7,215 bases of DNA. It comes from Spirochaetia bacterium UBA5550 (GTDB taxonomy: Bacteria; Spirochaetota; UBA4802; UBA5550). The DNA lies in assembly GCA_002425885.1 (NCBI GenBank), contig DINC01000245.1:1-7215 (forward strand), given 5' to 3'. Shown one piece after another: positions 1-6,021 of this stretch (position 1 is its first letter; every line of letters starts with the position of its first letter). The notes below the pieces were generated by a model that searched no databases, was not told where the DNA came from, and saw only the letters and a program-made list of their open reading frames with translations. The position numbers were made by a program, and so were the translations under genes.

Positions 1-915
1 GTTGATTATCTTTCTTATATAAACAGAAGTAAAAATGGAAAAGTTATCCATGCATACGCTCCCGCTTCAATTAAAACAGTTATTGAAAACTCTGTAAATA
101 GTATATCTGCTTTTAGAAACAATAGCAGTATCAGCTGCTGTTGTATTATCGAAAACGGCAAAAATGAAATTCAGATTGACTCTGAATCATTTAAAAAAAT
201 AATTTTATGTATAACCTGTTTTCTTTTTTCTATTAATGATACCGGTTCTATTAATTTCCGGGTTTCTTCAGATTCAGAAACTCTTTCATTAAGTGTTTCC
301 CGGATTGGAACTGATGAAGATTGTGCCCGTTCTGAGGGCGAGCCTTTTGATTCTGCTGCTTTGAGTGAAACTTCACTGCTCTGGTATTTATTAACTGAAG
401 AACTGATATCCATTGCAGGGGGGCAGAGTGAGCTCTGTCAGCGGAGTGACGGGGAGCCCCTGTGGTTTCTGACTTTGCCTTTATCTCAGCATGCCCCGGT
501 TGCAGAAAGTGAGTCTGTACAGGTTGAAAAAGTAAATCATAGGGAATTTGTTCTCATGGTTATTGATGATGATCCTGATACGTTAATTCCTGTTAAGGCT
601 ATTGCTGAACATGAGTTCGGAGGTTTATGCAGAGTTGTTCATGCCTGCACCGGCAGCGAGGGGATTGATCTGCTCGGCAGGATAAGGCCTGATATAATAC
701 TTCTTGATCTTTCTCTCCCTGATATTAATGGGTTGTCGCTGGTGCGGAATATAAGAAATTTTTTTACGCGTGATACAGTTGCAGTGATTGCTTTTACCGG
801 GCATGATTTGGGGTTGAACAGGGAAAAATTGATAAATTCAGGTTTTGATGATATTATTATAAAACCATTTCATATCAATGAATTTATTCAAAAGATCAGG
901 AGTTGGATTAAATAA
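1..915 (+). CDS. C-terminal part of a hybrid histidine kinase: degenerate ATPase domain plus intact receiver (5'-truncated)
   Basis: The frame is open from base 1 to the TAA at 913-915 (304 visible codons), so the start and any sensor and His-box region lie outside the window. Visible residues 1-14 resemble the end of a HisKA helix pair (DYLSYINRSKNGK, compare DLLDFSKIEAGK). Residues 15-155 follow the layout of a HATPase_c domain: an N-box-like stretch at 60-83, an inter-strand segment, and a closing ISIAGG...LWFLTLPL at 136-160. The functional residues are gone: the N-box Asn positions are C70 and F74, no DxGxG is present (RIGTDED instead), and GLGLA is replaced by SLLWY near 125-129. Residues 183-304 are a normal receiver with acid pair D189/D190, phospho-acceptor D236, T266 and K288. 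I infer a pseudokinase or phosphatase/scaffold feeding a receiver. The next gene follows after 3 bases in the same frame. The receiver assignment is firm; the degenerate ATPase reading rests on pattern alignment by eye. Confidence 0.85.
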   Translation, partial: VDYLSYINRSKNGKVIHAYAPASIKTVIENSVNSISAFRNNSSISCCCIIENGKNEIQIDSESFKKIILCITCFLFSINDTGSINFRVSSDSETLSLSVSRIGTDEDCARSEGEPFDSAALSETSLLWYLLTEELISIAGGQSELCQRSDGEPLWFLTLPLSQHAPVAESESVQVEKVNHREFVLMVIDDDPDTLIPVKAIAEHEFGGLCRVVHACTGSEGIDLLGRIRPDIILLDLSLPDINGLSLVRNIRNFFTRDTVAVIAFTGHDLGLNREKLINSGFDDIIIKPFHINEFIQKIRSWIK

Positions 916-918
916 AAA

Positions 919-3807
919 ATGATCAGAATTCTGGCAATAGACGACAGCAGGGATAACCTGATTACGCTTACTGCAATTTTAAGGAACCATTTCCCCGAGG
1001 CGGAGCTTCTGTCATCGATTTCACCCTCTGATGGTATTGAGCTTGCTGTTGAACGAAAACCGGATGTAATTATTGTTGATTATATTATGCCATTGATGAA
1101 CGGTATCGAAGTCTGTAAAAAGCTTAAGTCGAATTCTGAAACTGCAATGGTTCCTGTAATTCTTATTACAGCTTCAGATACAACACCTGAGATAAGAGCT
1201 GCGGCTTTTGAAAATGGTGCGGACGCATTTATTACAAAACCTGTTGATGAGATTGAACTTGCAGCTCAGATGAAAGCAATGCTCCGTATTAAAAATTCAG
1301 AAGACTTCCTTAGACAGAACAACAGGCTTCTTGAAAACAACCTGGCAATAAGTACTGCCAATCTTCAGATAAAAGAAAACAATTTCAGTTCTCTCTTTAA
1401 CAGTATAAGTGATATTGTTCTTATACATGACCTTGAGGGAGCAATCCTTGAAGTAAACAGAAGCGGTCTGGATTACTTCGGTTTGGCCGAGGACGAGGTA
1501 ATCGGAAAATCTGTTCTGAATTTTTTTAACTATCAGTCAGTTACTGATATTTCATCCAATATCATGAAACTTTCATCCATGGACAGGAAGATTATTGAAA
1601 CATCAATAAAAAATGCCAAGGGTGAAATTGTACCTGTTGAGGTAAGCAGCAGGCTTGTGGAGTTTAACAACGATTTCGCCATATTAAGCGTTTTTCGTGA
1701 TGTCAAAGAAAAGAGAAGCAGTAATGAACTGAAGAGGCTTATCTCTCACCTTATTGAGGAGTCTGACGATGCCGTAATTGGTGTGACACTTGGCGGGGAG
1801 ATCGTAAGCTGGAACAGCAGTGCAGCCAAGATATTCGGATATTCGGTAGATGAAATAACCGGTTCATTATACTCTGTGCTTATTCCCCCACATCAGCCCG
1901 ATTTTTTCCCGTATCTTCTTGAACGGATACGCAGCGGAGAAAAGATCGATCATTATGAAACCGTAAGCGTGAGTAAAACCGGTGATGAAATTTATATTAC
2001 TCTTAAAATCGTACCGATTCGTGATTCGCTCGGAGAGATAATAGGAGCTTCAATTATTGAGCGTGATGTAACAGAGGAACAGCGGGCAAGGGAGAAAATC
2101 CGGAAGGGTAAAGATTTTCTAAAAAATCTCGATGAGATAAATCCCGCGTTTTATGTAGCTATAGATTCAGCCGCGAATATTATGTCAATGAACAGAACTA
2201 TGCTTATTGCCCTTAATTACACCCTGAGCGAGGTTGTGGGGAGAAATTACATCGAGCTTCTGTTTCATGAATCTGACAGGGCAATACAGCGGCAGGATTT
2301 CATGAAGATGATTCAGAAAAAGAAAATAATCACAAGTGAAACTTCAATCATTACAAAAACCGGTGAAGAGATTCTTGTGGAATGGCATGGTAAACCTGTT
2401 ATCAAAATGAACGGCAGAGTCGATTTTATTTTTCTTGTGGGTATTGACATAACAGAACGTAAACGTCTGGAAAAAGCAGTGATGGAGACAAATGCGGCTG
2501 AGAGACTGAAAATAGGTCAGGACCTTCACGACAGGCTTGCGCAGCACCTTGCCGGGATCTCTTTCAGGAGTGAACTTCTCAAGCTTAAGATTAGTGATAA
2601 TATGCCGGACGCAGTTTCTGATATTGACGATATAGTCGGCCTTGTGGGTACAGCGATCAATAAGACCCGCGAAATCGCCAAAGAGCTCTGCCCTGTGGAG
2701 ATAAGGCCGGGGGGGCTCCTCTCTGCTGTTGAAAGCCTGAGGGATGAAGTTAAACAGAGTACAGGGGCAAGTATACTGATTAAATGGGACACCGGAGTCA
2801 ACGTCACAGGTAAGCTTGAGCTCTCCAATCTTTATTATATAATAAGGGAGTCGATTTATAATTCAATTGAGGTAAACAATTCTAAAAATATTGTTGTGAC
2901 TCTTCATAAAGACGGCACTATCGGGGTTGTGGAGATCATGGATGACGGGAGTGATTTCGATTCAATAGATAAAGAAAAGAACCGACTCTTTCAGAGCATG
3001 ATACGATACAGGTCATGGCTCATGGGCGCATCCAGTGAAATGATGAGCAACCCGGGGGGCGGAGTTACTATAGCCTGCCGGTTTAAACTCAGTGGTGAGA
3101 TTCTTAATCCCGATGAAGGGAAAAAATGGCCGGAAACAAAAAAAGGGAAGAGCAGGGCGAAATCCACTGTGCTGCTTGTTGATTCTCATCCGGTTGTACG
3201 CCAGGGACTGAAACAGATACTTGAGATGGAGAAGGATATCGCAGTGGCTGGTGAAACAGGTAATGCCGAGGAGGCGCTTAAACTCATAGGACGGCTCCGG
3301 CCCGATATTATGACTGTGGATATATCCCTCAGCGGCACAGGTGGGATTGATCTTATTAAAGCCTGCAAAGAAAGGTATCCCACACTCCCCATACTTGTTC
3401 TCTCTATTTATGAAGAATCGATTTACGCCGAAAGGGCAATAAGGGCCGGCGCGCGGGGCTATGTCATGAAAGATGAATCACCCGCAGTAATTGTCAACGC
3501 TGTCAGAACCGTGCTTGAAGGGCGGCAGTTTATGAGTGATACTCTTAAACAGAAGCTCCTTGATAAGCTTTATTCACCCAAATCAGATGATGCTTCAGCC
3601 CTGGTGGATTCCCTCACTGACAGGGAGTTCGAGATTTTTCAGCTGATAGGACATGGACTGGGTAACAGACATATAGCGGATAAGCTTCATATCAGTGTAA
3701 AAACGGTAGAAAACTTCCGCGAAAAGATAAAAAACAGGCTTAATATCAATTCCTCATCGGAATTAATTCAATTTGCTGTAAACTGGATTATGAACAAGAC
3801 CTCATGA
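919..3807 (+). CDS. Fused two-component protein: receiver-PAS-PAS-PAS-HisKA_3-ATPase-receiver-LuxR HTH
   Basis: A 962-residue protein without signal peptide or membrane segment, so a cytoplasmic sensor. Receiver 1 spans about 1-125 with D8/D9, phospho-acceptor D54, T84 and K107, all consensus. A helical linker leads to PAS domains at about 155-266, 275-392 and 400-518, each closing with a typical FRDV, ERDVTE or GIDITER end; no haem or flavin ligand is evident. HisKA_3 begins near 526 with DLHDRLAQHLAG, phospho-acceptor H537. The ATPase region (about 606-724) keeps N-box E644 and N648 but has DDGSD (675-679) instead of DxGxG and no glycine pair before MIRYRS. Receiver 2 (749-870) has D755, D801, S829 and K851, but S756 replaces the second acid. 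A LuxR/FixJ-type HTH (about 895-958, SLTDREFEIFQLI...KTVENFREKI) ends the chain. The start fits receiver 1; the nearest Shine-Dalgarno-like AGGAG (898-902) is 16 bases away, suggesting coupling to termination of the upstream gene. Target genes are unknown; the operon at 4006 is the nearest candidate. Confidence 0.93.
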   Translation: MIRILAIDDSRDNLITLTAILRNHFPEAELLSSISPSDGIELAVERKPDVIIVDYIMPLMNGIEVCKKLKSNSETAMVPVILITASDTTPEIRAAAFENGADAFITKPVDEIELAAQMKAMLRIKNSEDFLRQNNRLLENNLAISTANLQIKENNFSSLFNSISDIVLIHDLEGAILEVNRSGLDYFGLAEDEVIGKSVLNFFNYQSVTDISSNIMKLSSMDRKIIETSIKNAKGEIVPVEVSSRLVEFNNDFAILSVFRDVKEKRSSNELKRLISHLIEESDDAVIGVTLGGEIVSWNSSAAKIFGYSVDEITGSLYSVLIPPHQPDFFPYLLERIRSGEKIDHYETVSVSKTGDEIYITLKIVPIRDSLGEIIGASIIERDVTEEQRAREKIRKGKDFLKNLDEINPAFYVAIDSAANIMSMNRTMLIALNYTLSEVVGRNYIELLFHESDRAIQRQDFMKMIQKKKIITSETSIITKTGEEILVEWHGKPVIKMNGRVDFIFLVGIDITERKRLEKAVMETNAAERLKIGQDLHDRLAQHLAGISFRSELLKLKISDNMPDAVSDIDDIVGLVGTAINKTREIAKELCPVEIRPGGLLSAVESLRDEVKQSTGASILIKWDTGVNVTGKLELSNLYYIIRESIYNSIEVNNSKNIVVTLHKDGTIGVVEIMDDGSDFDSIDKEKNRLFQSMIRYRSWLMGASSEMMSNPGGGVTIACRFKLSGEILNPDEGKKWPETKKGKSRAKSTVLLVDSHPVVRQGLKQILEMEKDIAVAGETGNAEEALKLIGRLRPDIMTVDISLSGTGGIDLIKACKERYPTLPILVLSIYEESIYAERAIRAGARGYVMKDESPAVIVNAVRTVLEGRQFMSDTLKQKLLDKLYSPKSDDASALVDSLTDREFEIFQLIGHGLGNRHIADKLHISVKTVENFREKIKNRLNINSSSELIQFAVNWIMNKTS

Positions 3808-3870
3808 TTATAGGGGAATTCCCCCTTATGTTTAAAAGATTTTTCCCCTATTTACAATCCCCCTTTTTTA
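3808..3870 (+). terminator. G-run/C-run inverted-repeat region, possible terminator or attenuator
   Basis: Directly after the stop codon lies GGGGAATTCCCC (3813-3824), a perfect 12-bp palindrome able to form a 4-bp stem with an AATT loop. The same G-run also pairs in a 9-bp inverted repeat: ATAGGGGAA (3810-3818) with TTCCCCTAT (3843-3851). A third C-run (3859-3863) is followed immediately by six T (3864-3869), as in intrinsic terminators, but its G partner would have to be the distant 3813-3816 run. No single hairpin is canonical, so termination here is an inference from position and composition. Confidence 0.35.
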
Positions 3871-3932
3871 TACGTATGTTATAGCATACTTAATCAGTTA
3901 AATGTAATGTATATGGTTGGTCCGGTTACAAT
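3851..3932 (+). promoter_or_regulatory. Candidate promoter region for the redox operon
   Basis: The operon at 4006 follows a gap of 198 bases and should have its own promoter here. Two weak sigma70-like options are visible. TTTACA (3851-3856) is followed after 18 bases by TATGTT (3875-3880). Alternatively TACAAT (3927-3932), one mismatch from TATAAT, has no recognisable -35 partner. I found no sigma54 GG/GC pair. If the first option is right, its -10 lies inside the palindrome at 3874-3889, where a bound regulator would occlude or engage polymerase. Neither choice is strong. Confidence 0.25.
3874..3889. promoter_or_regulatory. 16-bp imperfect palindrome, candidate operator
   Basis: GTATGTTATAGCATAC is symmetric at 14 of 16 positions around a central TATA: arms GTATG and CATAC, with one mismatched T/G pair. 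It lies in the only long non-coding gap of the window, between a protein ending in a LuxR-type DNA-binding domain and the redox operon. It does not match the NarL heptamer TACYYMT convincingly. Binding by the product of 919-3807, or any regulator, is inference. Confidence 0.35.
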
Positions 3933-3953
3933 ACCTGTCTTTCACGCCGGTAA

Positions 3954-3966
3954 AAGAACCGTTCTT
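3954..3966. repeat. 13-bp palindrome AAGAAC-C-GTTCTT in the operon leader
   Basis: Two perfect 6-base arms (3954-3959 and 3961-3966) flank a single central C. With a one-base spacer it cannot form a complete RNA hairpin without opening the inner pairs, so a protein-binding site on DNA is the better reading. It lies 39 bases before the ATG at 4006 and would be in or near the 5' leader. No regulator family is recognised from the sequence. Confidence 0.35.
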
Positions 3967-3994
3967 CCATGTAGGTAATCAAGAATACTGACTT

Positions 3995-3999
3995 AGAGG
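3995..3999 (+). promoter_or_regulatory. Ribosome binding site that selects the ATG at 4006
   Basis: AGAGG sits 6 bases before ATG 4006, a normal spacing. An in-frame TTG at 4000 would lengthen the protein by two residues but directly abuts this AGAGG, leaving no spacer, so it is unlikely to be used. Confidence 0.7.
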
Positions 4000-4005
4000 T
4001 TGGAT

Positions 4006-6018
4006 ATGGATTATAAGTCTGGAGTATGTAATTTTTGCGGAACCGGATGCGGCAACTACCTCAAGATAACAGATGGTAGGATCACGGGGGTATTCTCCTC
4101 CCGGAACCACCCGGTAAGTAAAGGGAGACTGTGTGTCAGGGGATGGCATCTCCATGAGTGGCTGATGACAGATCAGCGGATAGATGCTCCCATGATCAGG
4201 GTTGACGGCTCATTAAAGAAAGTGAGCTATGAAGAGGCAGTTAATTTCATGATGGACAGGATGTCGGCTTATAAGGGGAAGGAAAATAAAGAGATAGGCT
4301 TCCTCGCTTCACCGAGATCATCAAATGAAAATAACTATCTTTTCATGAAACTTGCAAGGGGTGTATTTAAAACGAATAATATCACCCTTGATTCAGAATC
4401 AGGCCATAAAGCGAGCCTGAATGTGTTGTCAGAGGGTACCGGATTCGCGGGTATGACAGGTTCTCTCGAGGATATCGCGAAAACAGATTTCATACTGGTT
4501 GTCGGTTCAGATCTTACAAAGATGAATCCTATAATCGGAAGTGAGATACACAAAGCGCAGATGTCCGGAACAAAAGTCGTCACAATATGCAGCAGAAGTT
4601 CCCAGATCGCCAAGCTCAGCAATGTGCATCTTCAGATTAAACCGGGATCTAAAAAAGTTATTCTCGGTGCACTTGCCAAAGCTGCAATTTCATCAGGTGC
4701 AGCTGATTCAGATTATATCAGTAAATTCACTGAAGGGGTTGAAGTTTTTAAGAATTCAGTTAATTCGCTGGAACCTGCTGATATTGAAGCACTCACAGGT
4801 GCTGATTATTCATTAATCACCTCAATTGCCGAAGAGCTATGCAAATCATCATCTGCAATGGCGTTCTGGTCAACTGGAATCGCCGGACTTGATCAGGATA
4901 CAGTAAGCTACATCTATGACCTGTTTCTTGTGGCAGGGAAGATAGGGAAAGAATTCAGCGGTGTTAATCCCATAGCCGGTATTGCAAACCTTCAGGGCGG
5001 ATATGACATGGGAGCTGCTCCTGACCTTCTTACAGGATTTCAGAAGATCAACTCTGACGCTGCTTCGAAGTTCGAGAAAGCCTGGGGTACAACACTGAAT
5101 AAAGAAGCAGGCAGAGATATCTATGATCTTCTTGCTGATAAAAATTCAGGGCTCAAAGCGCTTGTTGTAGCAGATCATGATGAAGGCATTGTGAGATACG
5201 AAAAGGAGATCGAAGCTCTGGACTTCGTTGTTTACTTCGGTGCTTATGATAACCCGTTTATTAAACACGCTGACGTGGTGTTCCCTGTGGCTGCTCTTAT
5301 AGAAGACAACGGAACATATACTAATACAGAGAGAAGGGTTCAGCTCTCACAGAAACGTATTGAACCATTTGAGAATGTAATGCCGGGATGGAAACTCTTC
5401 CCGATGATTGCAGCAAAAGCATCACAGAACTGGAATTACAGTTCTGCTGAGGATGTATTTAAAGAGATAACATCTCTCACTCCTGAGTATGCCGGATTAA
5501 CTTATGCTAAACTTATTGATTCCATGGGTATTCAGTGGCCATGCAATGATAAGAATCCTGCGGGATGCAGACGGCTTGATGCAGAGAAGGCAGGGAGAAA
5601 ATTTAAATTCGCTGATGTTTCAGGGAACTATAAAACTCCATCAGCTACTGCTGAATATCCTTTCCTCCTGATAAGAGGGCAGGGTGAACACTTCTGGCAT
5701 CAGAACAACATAATGAAAAAGAGTTATATTCCTAAACGTGAGTATAACGCCACTCTTCTTGTTTTCCCGGAAGGTTATGTTGAGATCTGCAAAGAGGATG
5801 CAAAGGCCCTTCAGGTCCGTGAACACTGGGGCGTTAAGATTGTTTCAGCCAGCGGTGCAATGAAGGTTTCAGTTAAGATCTCTGATGATGTGAAACCTGG
5901 AACTGCTTATGTGCCGTACTTCATCCGTGAAATGATTACAGAGTTCCTTCTCGAGCATAAGAGCGATATCGGCAGGGGAGAAGACGCTATAATTCCAGTC
6001 AGGATAGAGAGGGTATAA
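4006..6018 (+). CDS. Formate-dehydrogenase-like molybdopterin oxidoreductase, large subunit, lacking the Mo-ligating Cys/Sec
   Basis: A 670-residue cytoplasmic protein (no twin-arginine signal) of the Mo/W-bis-pterin oxidoreductase family. The N-terminus carries a [4Fe-4S] motif C8-x2-C11-x3-C15-x27-C43; the cluster-to-pterin Lys seen in formate dehydrogenases is R45 (LCVRG). The family core follows, with SSNENNYLFMKLAR (105-118), GVNPIAG...LQGGYDMGAAPD (319-340) and TNTERRVQ (439-446). A Molydop_binding domain covers about 560-670. Overall it resembles FdhF/FdhA, and its length is near that of FdhF. By eye alignment, the Sec/Cys that ligates Mo in formate dehydrogenase corresponds to G133 (SGH), the adjacent His is kept as H134, and the catalytic Arg (R333 in E. 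coli FdhF) corresponds to A324. The codon at 133 is GGC, so there is no hidden selenocysteine. Formate oxidation is therefore doubtful; it may use another substrate, as arsenite oxidase works without a protein Mo ligand, or be a cofactor-poor electron-transfer subunit like NuoG. The ATG at 4006 is chosen over TTG 4000 on ribosome-binding-site spacing. Confidence 0.88.
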   Translation: MDYKSGVCNFCGTGCGNYLKITDGRITGVFSSRNHPVSKGRLCVRGWHLHEWLMTDQRIDAPMIRVDGSLKKVSYEEAVNFMMDRMSAYKGKENKEIGFLASPRSSNENNYLFMKLARGVFKTNNITLDSESGHKASLNVLSEGTGFAGMTGSLEDIAKTDFILVVGSDLTKMNPIIGSEIHKAQMSGTKVVTICSRSSQIAKLSNVHLQIKPGSKKVILGALAKAAISSGAADSDYISKFTEGVEVFKNSVNSLEPADIEALTGADYSLITSIAEELCKSSSAMAFWSTGIAGLDQDTVSYIYDLFLVAGKIGKEFSGVNPIAGIANLQGGYDMGAAPDLLTGFQKINSDAASKFEKAWGTTLNKEAGRDIYDLLADKNSGLKALVVADHDEGIVRYEKEIEALDFVVYFGAYDNPFIKHADVVFPVAALIEDNGTYTNTERRVQLSQKRIEPFENVMPGWKLFPMIAAKASQNWNYSSAEDVFKEITSLTPEYAGLTYAKLIDSMGIQWPCNDKNPAGCRRLDAEKAGRKFKFADVSGNYKTPSATAEYPFLLIRGQGEHFWHQNNIMKKSYIPKREYNATLLVFPEGYVEICKEDAKALQVREHWGVKIVSASGAMKVSVKISDDVKPGTAYVPYFIREMITEFLLEHKSDIGRGEDAIIPVRIERV

Positions 6019-6021
6019 GTT

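Noticed and set aside
171..413. 80-codon open frame on the minus strand
   Set aside because: It lies antisense inside the frame that is open from base 1 to 915, which has a recognisable kinase/receiver product; the minus-strand product is Ser/Glu-rich and shows no family features.
361..915. A separate 184-residue receiver gene starting at TTG 361
   Set aside because: The same frame is open back to base 1 and the upstream residues continue an ATPase-like domain; TTG 361 falls within that domain and has no suitable ribosome binding site.
3871..3893. NarL-type heptamers (TACYYMT) around TACGTAT and TACTTAA
   Set aside because: Neither matches the consensus well enough and the 7-2-7 arrangement is absent.
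3946..3953. GCCGGTAA resembling a sigma28 -10 element (GCCGATAA)
   Set aside because: No TAAAGTTT-like element at the proper distance upstream, and nothing motility-related nearby.
4000..4005. TTG start two codons before ATG 4006
   Set aside because: It immediately follows AGAGG with no spacer, whereas ATG 4006 has a 6-base spacer.
3808..4005. tRNA, riboswitch, CRISPR or insertion-sequence ends in the intergenic region
   Set aside because: No cloverleaf, known riboswitch core, repeated spacer pattern or terminal inverted repeats with target duplication were seen.
4384..4410. Possible in-frame TGA selenocysteine codon at the formate dehydrogenase active site
   Set aside because: The corresponding codons read TCA GGC CAT; there is no in-frame TGA anywhere in the gene.
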